In this document: piece by piece, positions 18,558-29,102 of the stretch | How positions within the stretch are numbered: the stretch's first letter is position 1 | How the letters are laid out: each line of letters starts with the position of its first letter | Assembly (NCBI GenBank): GCA_022509065.1 | Contig: JAFLTY010000026.1 | Location: 1 to 32,039 of the forward strand | Source of the DNA: Muribaculaceae bacterium | GTDB taxonomy: Bacteria; Bacteroidota; Bacteroidia; Bacteroidales; Muribaculaceae | Reading direction: 5' to 3' | DNA: 32,039 nucleotides | Program-made: the position numbers and the translations under genes | The notes under the pieces: model-generated | What the model was told of the DNA's origin: nothing | Databases searched by the model: none | What the model saw: the letters and a program-made list of their open reading frames with translations, nothing else

Positions 18558-19049
18558 CTAATCAATGCACATAGTATTCTTAAATGGTTGGCAATCAATG
18601 ATACGCTGATTCGAGCTTCCTCTAAACAACAATGTCTCGTCTCGCAGACTTTCAATAAAAGGTCCGTCCACTATCGCGTCGACCAAACTTATAATTGGTC
18701 GTAAAGTGGCGGAAGCCTTGATTTCCTCAAAGGTAAAACCTGTATAGAGCCAAATATTCTTACCAAATGTTTTTATGCGCTTCGCCAGCTCTATAAGCCC
18801 CGGAACTTGATACAACGGATCGCCTCCACTGAATGTAACATTAAAATCGTTATATTCGACAATTTTCATTATCTCGTCTATCGTCATCTCTGTTCCGGAA
18901 TCCATTGGCCATGATTGAGGATTCTGACATCCGGGACACTGATGTAAGCAACCGGCGAAATAGATTGATGTTCGTAAGCCGGGGCCATCTACCGATGTCC
19001 CTTCAATGATATCAATTATCCGGACAGTATGTGAGTCGCCTCTATTCAT
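18558..19049 (-). CDS. nrdG: Anaerobic ribonucleotide reductase activating protein
   Basis: A radical SAM enzyme that generates the glycyl radical on NrdD. The 163 residues contain the cluster motif Cys34-x3-Cys38-x2-Cys41 in FAGCLHQCPGCQNPQSW, the early DGPGLRTSIYF, and NVTFSGGDPLYQ for SAM binding. The length is normal. It starts 51 bp after nrdD on the same strand and should be co-transcribed with it. About 270 bp of AT-rich spacer with no recognised feature lies after its stop. Confidence 0.95.
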   Translation of the reverse strand: MNRGDSHTVRIIDIIEGTSVDGPGLRTSIYFAGCLHQCPGCQNPQSWPMDSGTEMTIDEIMKIVEYNDFNVTFSGGDPLYQVPGLIELAKRIKTFGKNIWLYTGFTFEEIKASATLRPIISLVDAIVDGPFIESLRDETLLFRGSSNQRIIDCQPFKNTMCID

Positions 19050-19100
19050 TACCTATATGAAGAACATGGGCATAAGTATCGATAGAGTCATACGGCTAAC

Positions 19101-21308
19101 TTATTTGTGCACGACTCGATCTTTAAGCTCAGCCAACTTGGCTTTGTTCCATCGGTCTGTAGTACCAACCAAATAACCTGTGATACGCTGCAAACGGTCA
19201 ATATTATGACTACCGCATTTAGGACATGCTTCAAGATTATCGATAGCGTTCTCGTGTCCACAATCCATACATCTGTTACGATTGTGATTGACGGAACCGT
19301 AACCAATGTTGTATTTGTCCATCAAATCAACGATGTCAGATATCGCCTCAGGATTATGGGTCGCGTCTCCGTCTATTTCGACATAGAAAATATGTCCACC
19401 TCTGGTCAAATCATGGTAAGGTGCCTCCACTTCTGCCTTATGGCGAGGTGAACAATGGTAATAAACCGGAACATGGTTGGAGTTGGTGTAATAATCTTTA
19501 TCTGTTATTCCTTTTATTACACCGAAAGTTTTCCTATCCATCCGCGTGAAACGGCCTGCAAGACCTTCTGCGGGAGTAGCGAGTATAGAAAAATTGTGTT
19601 TATATTTTTCACTGAATTCATTGGCTCTGTCACGCATGCGTGTCACTATCTCAAGTCCCAGTTTCTGAGCTTCAGCATCTTCTCCATGATGTTTACCTGT
19701 CAATGCTATCAAACACTCGGCCAAACCTATAAACCCGATACCAAGAGTGCCCTGGTTGATAACGCTCTCTATACTGTCATTTGGCCCCAAACGTTCAGAG
19801 TCATTCCACAGTCGTGACATTACCAAAGGGAACTGTTTGGCGTATGCGGTGCGTTGAAAACTAAAGCGTTCGTTAAGCTGGTCAGCAGCTATCTGTAAGA
19901 TGTCTTCGAGTTTTTGGAAGAATGCTTCTTTGCGTTCCTCCGGATTTTCGATGGACATACACTCAATTCCCAAACGAGGGAGATTGATTGTTGTGAAACT
20001 CAGGTTTCCGCGACCAATAGAAGTCTTTTTCCCATATCGGTTTTCGAAAACTCTCGTGCGACATCCCATTGTTGCAACTTCGTATTCATATCGTTTGGGA
20101 TCGTCCGCTCTCCAGTCCTCATGATAATTATAGGTGGCGTCCAGATTGACAAAATTGGGGAAAAATCTCCGGGCAGTCACTTTGCATGCCAATTTGTACA
20201 AATCGTAATTTGGATCTTCAGGCAAATAACTCACACCTCGTTTCTTTTTCCATATTTGGATAGGAAATATGGCTGTAGCACCGTTACCAACCCCTTCATA
20301 GGTCGAATTAAGGAGTTCGCGAATGATACATCGTCCCTCTGCCGATGTGTCCGTACCGTAATTAATCGAAGAAAAAACGACCTGATTGCCACCACGACTG
20401 TGGATAGTGTTCATATTATGAATAAACGCCTCCATAGCTTGGTGAACCCTACCAACAGTGCGATTGACAGCGTGCTGCAGTAAACGTTCTCTCCCAGTGA
20501 GGTTTTCGACTGACTGATAAAGATAGTCTTTTAATTTCATATCATAAAACTCGCTCAGGTCTTCGCCACTTAGAGTTTCGAGGTTTTTGATTTCTTCTTT
20601 GAAAGACGAGCGGACAAAAGGAGCCAGATAAAAATCGAAAGCAGGTATAGCTTGTCCACCATGCATTTCGTTCTGAGCTGTTTCAAGGGATATACACGCC
20701 ATAACGCTTGCGGTCTCAATCCTTTTGGCGGGACGCGATTCGGCGTGCCCGGTAGTAAAGCCGTCCTTTAAAATTTTGTCAAGTGGGTGTTGTACACACG
20801 TCAGGCTTTTGGTAAGATAATAATCTTTGTCATGAATGTGAATATAACCGTTTCGAACTGCATCTTTAGTGCGTTCCGAAAGCAGGTAGTCATCTACATA
20901 AGGTTTTGTGGATTCACTTGAGAATTTCATCATCATACCGGCCGGAGAATCGGCGTTCATATTTGCGTTCTCGCGTGTTATATCAGTATTTTTCGCCTCA
21001 ATAATTTCAAGGAAGATGTCACGAGTTTTGGCTCGACGCGCTATTGACCGTTTGTCTCGGTAAGCGATGTATTTTTTCGCGACCTCTTTACGCGGTGATT
21101 TCATCAGCTCGAGTTCTACTCTATCCTGAATTTCCTCGACAGTCATTTGTTCATTTCCTGTCTGTGCAATCCTGACTGCGATTTTTTGTATTAGAGATTC
21201 ATCCTCGCCCAACTCGGTGGTGAGCATTGCCTTGCGTATAGCGGATTTGATTTTTTCTTCGTTGAAGCCTACAACGCGTCCATCGCGTTTAAGTACGGTT
21301 TGTATCAT
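19101..21308 (-). CDS. nrdD: Anaerobic ribonucleoside-triphosphate reductase (class III)
   Basis: Makes deoxyribonucleotides without oxygen. The 735 residues comprise an N-terminal ATP-cone (about 1-95, VLKRDGRVVGFNEEKIKSAI) for allosteric control, the ten-stranded barrel, a C-terminal zinc site with two Cys-x2-Cys pairs (NRCMDCGHENAIDNLEACPKCG), and the radical site RITGYLVG with Gly711. The length and all key motifs fit an active enzyme. A -33/-7 promoter lies upstream at 21365-21396. nrdG follows. No class I reductase gene is in this window. Confidence 0.97.
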   Translation of the reverse strand: MIQTVLKRDGRVVGFNEEKIKSAIRKAMLTTELGEDESLIQKIAVRIAQTGNEQMTVEEIQDRVELELMKSPRKEVAKKYIAYRDKRSIARRAKTRDIFLEIIEAKNTDITRENANMNADSPAGMMMKFSSESTKPYVDDYLLSERTKDAVRNGYIHIHDKDYYLTKSLTCVQHPLDKILKDGFTTGHAESRPAKRIETASVMACISLETAQNEMHGGQAIPAFDFYLAPFVRSSFKEEIKNLETLSGEDLSEFYDMKLKDYLYQSVENLTGRERLLQHAVNRTVGRVHQAMEAFIHNMNTIHSRGGNQVVFSSINYGTDTSAEGRCIIRELLNSTYEGVGNGATAIFPIQIWKKKRGVSYLPEDPNYDLYKLACKVTARRFFPNFVNLDATYNYHEDWRADDPKRYEYEVATMGCRTRVFENRYGKKTSIGRGNLSFTTINLPRLGIECMSIENPEERKEAFFQKLEDILQIAADQLNERFSFQRTAYAKQFPLVMSRLWNDSERLGPNDSIESVINQGTLGIGFIGLAECLIALTGKHHGEDAEAQKLGLEIVTRMRDRANEFSEKYKHNFSILATPAEGLAGRFTRMDRKTFGVIKGITDKDYYTNSNHVPVYYHCSPRHKAEVEAPYHDLTRGGHIFYVEIDGDATHNPEAISDIVDLMDKYNIGYGSVNHNRNRCMDCGHENAIDNLEACPKCGSHNIDRLQRITGYLVGTTDRWNKAKLAELKDRVVHK

Positions 21309-21364
21309 GGCAGTGTTTTAACTAAAAATATATCCTTGTTTTCGGTTATGAAATTTACCGACAA

Positions 21365-21396
21365 CAAAAGTACAATCAATAATCAAAAACACCAAA
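21365..21396 (-). promoter_or_regulatory. -33/-7 promoter of nrdDG
   Basis: On the minus strand the -33 TTTG (plus positions 21393-21396) is 20 bp from TACTTTTG (21365-21372), matching TTTG-N(19-21)-TAnnTTTG. The predicted start of transcription lies about 50 nt before the nrdD ATG. I see no convincing NrdR-type palindrome around it. Confidence 0.65.
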
Positions 21397-21513
21397 TAAA
21401 GACGTAATTTTTTTAATAAAAAAACTTTTTGGACAACTTTTACATATTGGGCGGTCAAATTAACCCCTGATTATATGATGTTTAGCTTTTAGTTTTGGAA
21501 AACTCATAATAAA

Positions 21514-23229
21514 TTATTCATAGTCAATGTTCCTTTTTTTGAAAACTTCTATATCTTGTTGATGAATACCACTTTTTGTTAACGGTACACTTTCATTGTA
21601 GTCATTCAGATATTTTCGCGGACGAGGAGTAAATTTAGGCGATGCCACCGAATATGTTGCATCGTAATAAGGGGAACGCACTCCTGTAATGTCAAGGATA
21701 GTATGAAAGAGACTGCTTGTCGAAGCAATATTTTTATCCTTGTTGTTTCTGAGAGCATTGACTATATCGGGATGAATATCTTCAAATTCCTTTGACAACC
21801 ATATCACCATGGGTACATGAATCTGATGAGCAGTCGGCGTAGGGGATGAATGCAAGAAACGTTCACGTTCATCGTCAAAAATATCTTCTCCATGATCGGA
21901 AACAAAAATCATAGTCGCGGGAATATCCAAGTTATCCAAACTCTCGATAACCCCATCAAGCAGCGCATCGGTATAACGTATGGTGTTATCATAGGCGTTT
22001 AACAGTTGCTCTCGGTTAAATCTCGTTGCTCCCGAATTAATGTCAGGAGTAAAATAAGCCATATCGGAAGGATATCGTTTACGATACTCGAAATGTGAAC
22101 CGTAAGTATGCAACACAATAAACACTTTGTGGGAGGGAGATTTGTCAATTATTTCGTTCATCGCTCCTATTAGATTGATATCACGCATTGTTCCTCCTCG
22201 GTCAGAAATAAATTCTGCAAGCTGTGCCTCCTCTCCGTAGTTATCTAAATAGGAATGATTGCGTTTCTGGTTTGAAAGGAAAGCGGTGCGGTAACCAACA
22301 TTATTAAAAGCTGAGAAGATCGACTTGGTATATGCCACTGAGTCACCGAAGTTCTCGGGAAGTAAATAAGACAACAGCATAGGGACTGCTTTGTGTGTGG
22401 TGTTTATCTCAGTCAGCACTTTTGGGAAAGCGTAAACGCCTTCCCGTTGTTTCAACCGAGGATTGGTAGGACGGTCATAACCGAACAGTTCCCAATTTTC
22501 AGCGCGCGAAGTCTCGCCTATCACTATGACAAACACTTCCGGCATATCTTTATCACGAGTCATCACCGGAGAATAATTAAATTCGCGAGAAGTCGTATGA
22601 TAATGCATGGACATATTAGTCCGACGTATGGCAGTGACAAGGTTTTCTGCTACATTATAAGGAAAAAGTTCTCGACGTGGCATAAACCCTTCGGTAAACA
22701 AAACGGTAATGAAGAAAAGAATTGTCCCTATAATCAACAGGACATACGATGCCACTCGCATGTGACGCCGCCTTTTTACCCCGACATACCTTTTATTAAT
22801 GTACATTATGATAGCAGCCACTAACAAGGGCAGGTAAAGTATCACAATGACAGATATTGCTCCGAGAAGGTTTCCGAGCAACTCTTTCGCTTCCGACGCA
22901 CTGGTCGTAAGTAAGTTGACATACATGTCTATGGCTATGATACTCTCGCCATACAATACAAGTAATACTATTTGAAAACCAGACAGTATAATAATCGGTA
23001 GGAAAAACAATATAGTACGCCCAATCTTTTTAGACAAAGAAAACAACAACATATATAAACCCAAAGGGAGTATAATATTGGTGATTTTAGCCAAAACGGA
23101 ATTATATTCGGTTATCGCCAGCCATATATTAGGCGCTATCAAAAGTAACGGTGCGGCCCACAACCAAAATACGGGGTGTGCGAACCAATTCAATACACCA
23201 GAAATTGTTCTTTTTGTTTTGTGCATCAT
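21514..23229 (-). CDS. Phosphoethanolamine transferase, EptA/sulfatase superfamily
   Basis: An inner-membrane enzyme with a periplasmic sulfatase-fold domain that transfers phosphoethanolamine, most often to lipid A. The 571 residues show five N-terminal membrane segments (about 20-40, 50-66, 71-93, 121-145 and 160-180). The catalytic domain has VIVIGETSRAENWELFGYDRPTNP (metal ligand Glu239), the probable nucleophile threonine at 277 or 278 in INTTHKAVP, and VSDHGED for the second metal-ligand group. The catalytic set appears complete, unlike the PafA-like protein in the same run. It is the last gene of the envelope run, 13 bp after the Omp85-like gene. The exact acceptor cannot be read from the sequence. 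Confidence 0.9.
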   Translation of the reverse strand: MMHKTKRTISGVLNWFAHPVFWLWAAPLLLIAPNIWLAITEYNSVLAKITNIILPLGLYMLLFSLSKKIGRTILFFLPIIILSGFQIVLLVLYGESIIAIDMYVNLLTTSASEAKELLGNLLGAISVIVILYLPLLVAAIIMYINKRYVGVKRRRHMRVASYVLLIIGTILFFITVLFTEGFMPRRELFPYNVAENLVTAIRRTNMSMHYHTTSREFNYSPVMTRDKDMPEVFVIVIGETSRAENWELFGYDRPTNPRLKQREGVYAFPKVLTEINTTHKAVPMLLSYLLPENFGDSVAYTKSIFSAFNNVGYRTAFLSNQKRNHSYLDNYGEEAQLAEFISDRGGTMRDINLIGAMNEIIDKSPSHKVFIVLHTYGSHFEYRKRYPSDMAYFTPDINSGATRFNREQLLNAYDNTIRYTDALLDGVIESLDNLDIPATMIFVSDHGEDIFDDERERFLHSSPTPTAHQIHVPMVIWLSKEFEDIHPDIVNALRNNKDKNIASTSSLFHTILDITGVRSPYYDATYSVASPKFTPRPRKYLNDYNESVPLTKSGIHQQDIEVFKKRNIDYE

Positions 23230-23242
23230 AGTAAATTAAGTG

Positions 23243-24394
23243 TTAAAAGGCCTCGTTAATCGAGAAGTTAAAACCGTATTCATCTTTACCAATACCGAAA
23301 TCCAAACGCACATTGACACGTTGTTTAAACTCCCAACGATACCCTACTCCGGCGTTTGGCAAAACATGGTGAATATCAAAGTCCGAAAACTTGGGGAAGA
23401 TGGTTCCCGCTCCTATCCATACCACTATGCCGTTACGACGCCAAATATGTTGTCTGAGTTCGACGGTAATATCCATTTCGCATTTATCACGGAAACGACC
23501 TTCGTAATAGCCTCGCATCCTTTCTGATCCGCCGAATGTAGGCAACATGCCCCAAGGAGTATTGCCATAAGTGATATCAGCATGATACATGGCTGCTAAA
23601 ACTCCGGACTTCCATACTTTTTTGTACACCGATGCAGTAAGCTCGGATTGCGAAAAAGCATATTTATTACCCATAAAACGAGGGTTAAATACCTGGTTAT
23701 AACGAAGGAAAATTCCACGATATGCATTAAAAGGCACATCACGGCTGTCATAATATGCAGTGATGCCTACACCCGTAGTCAATGTCTCGCGCGGTTCACC
23801 GGCAAATAATTCAGGTCGGTCAACACGCGTGGCTTTGTTGTAACTGAAAGAAGCTATTGGCCCAATGAAAAATCGTTTCCCGAACCGCATTACGAAGTCG
23901 GCTTTGACAACTCCTTGAATTCTTTTGAATATACTTTCGTTGTTGTCGTTTTTATCCATCTCATAGCCAATCCCCCAAAATTTATCTTTAAAGGTATATA
24001 CATACGCGCTATAATTAATTCTAAAGCGGTCTTTGGGAAATATATGATAACCTTCTCCTTCAATTTTATACAATTGCCCCAGCGTCACTTTCCCTTTTAA
24101 CGACAGTTGGGACGGAGGCGTGTCAATCATAGGGACACCCATAGCATCTCTATGGGTATAATAACGTGCCGAACTGACGAGTCCCAACCCGAGTCCCGCC
24201 TCCGAAGAATAAAACGGCGCTCCGATAAAACTGATATCAAATTTCTTGTCTGGATGAGGCTTGTTTGCTTCGCCGAAATAATTGATGACTCGCCGGACAA
24301 AATTAGGGTTTTCTTCTTGTGCATACACACAAAACATCTTCCCCGAGATGGCAACCATCAATATAAGTATAGCGATCTTTATGCGTTTTATCAT
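23243..24394 (-). CDS. Omp85-type outer-membrane barrel lacking POTRA domains
   Basis: A 383-residue protein with a signal peptide (cleavage near Ala25 in VYAQ) and almost at once a beta-barrel made of alternating strands, ending in phenylalanine as outer-membrane barrels do. The segment GGSERMRGYYEGRFRDK matches the Omp85 loop-6 motif ((V/I)RG(F/Y)), here with Met. BamA has five POTRA domains before the barrel; this protein has no space for even one (about 30 residues). It therefore belongs with the short surface-antigen (D15) proteins. It lies 24 bp after the LolC/E-like permease and 13 bp before the EptA-type gene. Function is unknown; it may assemble or translocate an envelope component. 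Confidence 0.85.
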   Translation of the reverse strand: MIKRIKIAILILMVAISGKMFCVYAQEENPNFVRRVINYFGEANKPHPDKKFDISFIGAPFYSSEAGLGLGLVSSARYYTHRDAMGVPMIDTPPSQLSLKGKVTLGQLYKIEGEGYHIFPKDRFRINYSAYVYTFKDKFWGIGYEMDKNDNNESIFKRIQGVVKADFVMRFGKRFFIGPIASFSYNKATRVDRPELFAGEPRETLTTGVGITAYYDSRDVPFNAYRGIFLRYNQVFNPRFMGNKYAFSQSELTASVYKKVWKSGVLAAMYHADITYGNTPWGMLPTFGGSERMRGYYEGRFRDKCEMDITVELRQHIWRRNGIVVWIGAGTIFPKFSDFDIHHVLPNAGVGYRWEFKQRVNVRLDFGIGKDEYGFNFSINEAF

Positions 24395-24418
24395 GGTAGC
24401 TCTTTCATTTATAAAGTA

Positions 24419-25672
24419 TCAATCAAAACGCAACGTTGCTGCCGGAGACATTCGCGTGGCGATACGACCCGGCAACAGAAGTATTAACCATGAAAACGCA
24501 AGTATGCCTACATTAAGCAATACAATACTTGGAACAGAAATATTTATTGGCACAGTGTCAATATAATACATACTGGGATCAAGGCTGATAGCGCCTGTAT
24601 ATTTCTGAAGCAACAAAGCACTCAGTCCGATTATATTGCCAATCAAAACACCCCAAAGCGTCAGTTTCAGTGAAAGATAAATAAAAATATCGCTGATAAA
24701 TTTGTTAGGGGCACCAATAGCACGTAACAACCCGATGGCATTGACCTTATCGAGAACCTGTATAAAGAGTGACGAAATCAGAGTGGAAGCCGCAATAAGA
24801 ATCATTAAGATAAAAATTACCACAACATTAGTGTTCAAAAGCTCCAACCAGTTCAGAAAAACGGCTCCTTGTCTGACAATAGTGTCAACTTGGTACGCTG
24901 TGGCCGGATTACGTGTCACATTGTAATTATAGATAAATTTATTTTCAAGTTGATTGGCCTTCTCTTCAACTTCTTTCAAATCTATGTTACGTATTTCCAC
25001 TCCGGTTGCTTCTCCATCTTTTATGCCGGCAATCTTACGTAAATCAGCACTTCGGCTAAAAGCTATTATATCATCATAATCCGAAAACCCCGTGTCGTAA
25101 ATACCTACAACAGTAAAGGGACGCGCACGAAGTCTGCCGTTCGACACAAAGCAGATGTTTATTTTATCGTCTGCATCAATTCCCAACTTGTCAGCAAGCG
25201 TTTGCGATATCGCAATTTCTCGTGGTCTCTCTCCGTCAGGCCATTTTCCTTGCCGTATTTTCTTTTTTTCGAACTCGGCTTTATAATCATCTTCAAAACC
25301 TTTGATTGAAATAGCCGCAAAATCATTTTCTGTTTTTATAATGCCGTTCAACATGACCACGGGGGTGACTGTGGCGTCTTTATCTACTTGCGCTATATCT
25401 TGATATAATTCCCCGTTGAGTTCGATTGTAGATACTTCGGTATTTGTGCTGACCGCTGATGGCAAGACAGTGATATCCGCGACAAAACCTTTTAGATTCG
25501 CCGTAATCTCATTCTTGAATCCTACCGATATAGCCAGTGTCAACTCGAGAACGGCTACAGCAAAAGCCACGCCTAACACCGCAATTACATTGCCGGTGCG
25601 AGGCGTAGCCTTTTTATTGAACCCGAGATTTCGGGCAACCCAGATTGCTGTTTCGGTCATGTCGAAGGACAA
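24419..25672 (-). CDS. LolC/LolE-family ABC transporter permease
   Basis: A 417-residue inner-membrane protein with the LolCE/MacB layout: a first membrane segment near 25-50 (TGNVIAVLGVAFAVAVLELTLAISVGF), a large periplasmic domain to about 275, and three C-terminal membrane segments in the FtsX-like domain (about 280-305, 325-355 and 370-400). In LolCDE this type of permease releases lipoproteins to LolA. No ATPase (LolD) gene is adjacent, so its ATPase must be encoded elsewhere. It starts 8 bp after the secA stop and precedes the Omp85-type gene. Assignment as LolC or LolE is not possible here. Confidence 0.88.
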   Translation of the reverse strand: MSFDMTETAIWVARNLGFNKKATPRTGNVIAVLGVAFAVAVLELTLAISVGFKNEITANLKGFVADITVLPSAVSTNTEVSTIELNGELYQDIAQVDKDATVTPVVMLNGIIKTENDFAAISIKGFEDDYKAEFEKKKIRQGKWPDGERPREIAISQTLADKLGIDADDKINICFVSNGRLRARPFTVVGIYDTGFSDYDDIIAFSRSADLRKIAGIKDGEATGVEIRNIDLKEVEEKANQLENKFIYNYNVTRNPATAYQVDTIVRQGAVFLNWLELLNTNVVVIFILMILIAASTLISSLFIQVLDKVNAIGLLRAIGAPNKFISDIFIYLSLKLTLWGVLIGNIIGLSALLLQKYTGAISLDPSMYYIDTVPINISVPSIVLLNVGILAFSWLILLLPGRIATRMSPAATLRFD

Positions 25673-25680
25673 GGCAACCG

Positions 25681-28600
25681 TTATTTACCGGCGCCGTGAC
25701 AATTCTTATACTTCTTGCCTGAACCGCAAGGGCACGGATCGTTTCGACCGATACGCGGGGCGTTAACCTTGAACGGTTGTGCCGGAGCCTGTGGACCACG
25801 TGGCGCTGCAGCGGCCTGTGCCTGGGCTCTTGCTTGCTCTTCGCTGGGAAGCGTGGCTTTAGATGTCTTGTAATCCGAGTCGGGTCGACGACGTGGCATG
25901 GGTCGATCCAAACTGGGAGAAGATGTTGTCTGTGTCTGAGTGCTTGTTTGTCCGTCAGGTGCCACACGTGGACTTTGTGGCGCCACAAACACTTTTGCGC
26001 GCATGAGTGACTGGACGGTGCGTTCGTTAAGGGTAGCTAACATACGCTGGAACATATGGAATGACTCCTGCTTATATATTACCAGGGGATCTTTTTGCTC
26101 GTATGAGGCGTTGCGTACAGATTGACGCAGGTCGTCGTTTTCACGAAGATGTTCTTTCCATAGTTCGTCGATAGTGAGCAGGATGAGTCGTTTCTGCCAT
26201 TCCTTTATTAGTGAACGGCCTTCGGTGTTGACGGCTTCCTCTATGTCGAAGACAATACGGAACACTCTTTTGCCGTCAGTTATCGGTAAGGCTCGCAGGC
26301 CGGTCTGTCCCTCGCTAACCATCATTTGAACCATCGGCATCATGGTCTGAAGTATCTGACTGTTGCTTCGTTCCATGCGCTGCATGGCTAATTGATGTAA
26401 TGTGTCTACTTTATCATCATGGGAAAGAGACTCAAATTCCTTGCGAGACATCTCTGGTTCGACGGCGAACAGGCGCATCATCTCAAGCTTAAGGTCATCA
26501 AACAAAGCTCCGTCCGGATAGTTTTTCACAAGGTTGTCTACCGCGTCATAGATGGTATTGGATATATCAATACCTATGCGCTCGCCTTTCAAGGCATGGT
26601 TACGTCGGTGGTAGATGAAAGTACGCTGCTTGTTCATGACATCGTCATAGTCAAGCAAATGTTTTCGTATGCCGAAGTTGTTTTCTTCCACGCGTTTCTG
26701 CGCTTTGGCAATAGAATTCGAAATCATTCTGTGTTCAAGCACCTCTCCCTCTTTGAATCCAAGTCTGTCAAGGAGCTTGACGACAGTATCGCTGGCATAG
26801 ACGCGCATCAACGGGTCTTCGAAAGACACATAGAATACTGAGCTACCGGGGTCTCCCTGTCGGCCTGAACGTCCGCGCAACTGATTGTCCACGCGGCGAG
26901 ACTCATGCCTTTCGGTACCTATGATGGCAAGACCACCTGCGGCTTTAACCTCGGGGGTGATCTTAATGTCGGTACCACGACCTGCCATGTTGGTGGCAAT
27001 CGTCACTGTGCCGGGACGTCCTGCTTGAGCGACAATTTCCGCTTCTTTTTGATGCAACTTGGCGTTGAGCACCTGATGGGGAATACGACGCATATCAAGC
27101 ATGCGGCTGATGAGCTGTGATATTTCGACCGATGTTGTACCCACAAGAACGGGTCGCCCGGCTTTCACCATATTCTCGATTTCATCTATTACGGCAGCAT
27201 ATTTCTCGCGTTTAGTGCGGTATACCAAGTCGTTACGGTCAATTCGCTGTATGGGTCGGTTGGTGGGAATACGTACCACATCAAGTTTGTATATATCCCA
27301 GAACTCGCCCGCTTCAGTATCAGCTGTACCTGTCATACCGGCCAGCTTGTAATACATGCGGAAATAATTCTGCAATGTTATGGTGGCGAAGGTCTGGGTG
27401 GCAGCTTCCACTTTCACGCCTTCCTTGGCTTCGATAGCCTGGTGCAGACCGTCGCTGTAGCGTCGTCCTTCCATGATACGACCTGTCTGTTCGTCGACAA
27501 TCTTGATTTTGTTGTCATCAATGACATATTCGACGTCTTTTTCAAACAAGGTATAGGCCTTAAGCAACTGTGTCACTGTATGCACACGTTCTGCTTTTAT
27601 TGCATAATCCTGCAGGATAGCGTCTTTCTTAGCTGCGCGTTCCTCAATGTCTTCGATGTGGTCGAGTTGTGAAAGGAGTTCAGCTATGTTGGGCAGCACA
27701 AAGAACTGTGAGTCGGAAATACGGCCAGTCAGGGCGTCAAGTCCTTTGTCGGTAAGCTCGACGGAACGATTCTTCTCGTCGATGACAAAATAAAGTGGAT
27801 CGGTCACCTCTGGCATTTCACGGGCGTTGTCCTGTAGGTAATGAGCTTCGGTTTTGAGCAACAGGGTCTTGTTACCTTCCTGGCTAAGGAATTTTATCAA
27901 GGCTCCGTTTTTAGGCAGACCTTTGTAGGCTCTGAATAGTAACAAAGCGCCTTCCTTCTTATCTTCGGGGTTTTCGCTTGCAAGTTTTGTTTTGGCATCG
28001 GATAATATCTGTGTCACCAGCCTTTTCTGAGCCTGAACCACGTTTTCAACGTTGCCTTTGAACTCATTGAAAAATTGGTCGTCGCCTTTCGGTACGGGAC
28101 CCGATATAATCAGTGGGGTACGGGCATCGTCGATAAGCACCGAGTCGACCTCGTCCACAATAGCGTAATAGTGTTTGCGCTGAACCATGTCCTCCGGATC
28201 CATGGCCATGTTGTCACGAAGATAGTCGAAACCGAATTCGTTGTTTGTGCCGTATGTTATGTCACAATTATATGCGGCACGGCGTTCAGGCGTGTTGGGT
28301 TGGTGCTTGTCAATACAGTCGACGGTCGCTCCATGGAACATGTAAAGCGGTCCCATCCATTCACAGTCACGTTTTGCCAGATAGTCATTGACTGTCACGA
28401 CATGGACGCCTTTCTTGGCCATTGAACGCAGGAAAACAGGAAGTGTAGCAACCAGGGTCTTACCCTCACCGGTAGCCATTTCAGCTATCTTGCCTTGGAA
28501 AAGGACTATGCCGCCTTTAAGCTGTACTTCATAATGGGTCATATCCCATTTTATCGTATTGCCGCCGGCCATCCAGCTGTTTTTCCAAATAGATTTGTCA

Positions 28601-29049
28601 CCGTCTATGGTGATAAAGTCTTTCCCTTGGGCTGCCAGCTCACGGTCAAGGTCAGTGGCCTGTACTGTGATAGTCTCGTTGGCTGCAAAGCGGGCTGCGG
28701 TTTCGCGCAATACGGCGAAAACTATTGGCAGATGTTTTTCGAGTTGCTCGTCAAGTATCTCGAGTATCTTCTTTTCATGACGGTCGATGGCGTCCCATTG
28801 CGACTGACGCTCGTCAATAGGAAGGTCTTCTATTTTGTCACGTATGTTGTCTATCGCCTGATAGTGTTCGGCCGTGGCACCGGCTATCTCGGCGCGTACC
28901 TCATCGATGCGCGAACGCAATTGGTCGTTGTTGAGTTTCTCAACTTCCGGCGTCAGAGCGAGTATTTTATCAACTATGGGTTGAAGCGCTTTTTGGTCGC
29001 GGGTGAACTTGTCGCCAAAAATTTTGCTTATTGAGTCAAAAAAAGACAT
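25681..29049 (-). CDS. secA: Preprotein translocase motor subunit SecA
   Basis: An ATPase that drives unfolded proteins through SecYEG. At 1122 residues it is about 220 longer than the E. coli protein. The Walker A lysine is Lys197 (MATGEGKT at 191-198), against Lys108 in E. coli, so about 90 residues are inserted in the N-terminal part. A further insert lies near 335-415 within the nucleotide and preprotein-binding region. [19 protein letters not shown] and the later helicase motifs ([28 protein letters not shown]) are intact. The C-terminus has a Pro/Gln/Ala-rich linker and the zinc site Cys1106, Cys1108, Cys1117 and His1118 that binds SecB or ribosomes. It sits 53 bp after the PafA-like gene. 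Such long SecA forms are usual in Bacteroidota. Confidence 0.97.
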   Translation of the reverse strand: MSFFDSISKIFGDKFTRDQKALQPIVDKILALTPEVEKLNNDQLRSRIDEVRAEIAGATAEHYQAIDNIRDKIEDLPIDERQSQWDAIDRHEKKILEILDEQLEKHLPIVFAVLRETAARFAANETITVQATDLDRELAAQGKDFITIDGDKSIWKNSWMAGGNTIKWDMTHYEVQLKGGIVLFQGKIAEMATGEGKTLVATLPVFLRSMAKKGVHVVTVNDYLAKRDCEWMGPLYMFHGATVDCIDKHQPNTPERRAAYNCDITYGTNNEFGFDYLRDNMAMDPEDMVQRKHYYAIVDEVDSVLIDDARTPLIISGPVPKGDDQFFNEFKGNVENVVQAQKRLVTQILSDAKTKLASENPEDKKEGALLLFRAYKGLPKNGALIKFLSQEGNKTLLLKTEAHYLQDNAREMPEVTDPLYFVIDEKNRSVELTDKGLDALTGRISDSQFFVLPNIAELLSQLDHIEDIEERAAKKDAILQDYAIKAERVHTVTQLLKAYTLFEKDVEYVIDDNKIKIVDEQTGRIMEGRRYSDGLHQAIEAKEGVKVEAATQTFATITLQNYFRMYYKLAGMTGTADTEAGEFWDIYKLDVVRIPTNRPIQRIDRNDLVYRTKREKYAAVIDEIENMVKAGRPVLVGTTSVEISQLISRMLDMRRIPHQVLNAKLHQKEAEIVAQAGRPGTVTIATNMAGRGTDIKITPEVKAAGGLAIIGTERHESRRVDNQLRGRSGRQGDPGSSVFYVSFEDPLMRVYASDTVVKLLDRLGFKEGEVLEHRMISNSIAKAQKRVEENNFGIRKHLLDYDDVMNKQRTFIYHRRNHALKGERIGIDISNTIYDAVDNLVKNYPDGALFDDLKLEMMRLFAVEPEMSRKEFESLSHDDKVDTLHQLAMQRMERSNSQILQTMMPMVQMMVSEGQTGLRALPITDGKRVFRIVFDIEEAVNTEGRSLIKEWQKRLILLTIDELWKEHLRENDDLRQSVRNASYEQKDPLVIYKQESFHMFQRMLATLNERTVQSLMRAKVFVAPQSPRVAPDGQTSTQTQTTSSPSLDRPMPRRRPDSDYKTSKATLPSEEQARAQAQAAAAPRGPQAPAQPFKVNAPRIGRNDPCPCGSGKKYKNCHGAGK

Positions 29050-29102
29050 TTTTACTTATATATTATTATGTTATGCTCTATTATATTCAGTTCTCTGGGG
29101 TG

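Noticed and set aside
19914-20483. Plus-strand frame of 189 codons
   Set aside because: It is antisense to nrdD, whose sequence is conserved across this stretch; the frame has no motif or start signals.
21496-21509. AGTTTT-GG-AAAACT hairpin after the EptA-type gene
   Set aside because: A 2-base loop is too tight for a normal hairpin and the stem is all A/T apart from the closing bases, so it was not called as a terminator.
28495-29034. Long open frame on the plus strand (179 codons) and other plus-strand frames across 26.4-28.8 kb
   Set aside because: They lie wholly opposite secA, which matches its family throughout. The antisense frames show no recognisable motifs and are explained by codon bias of secA.
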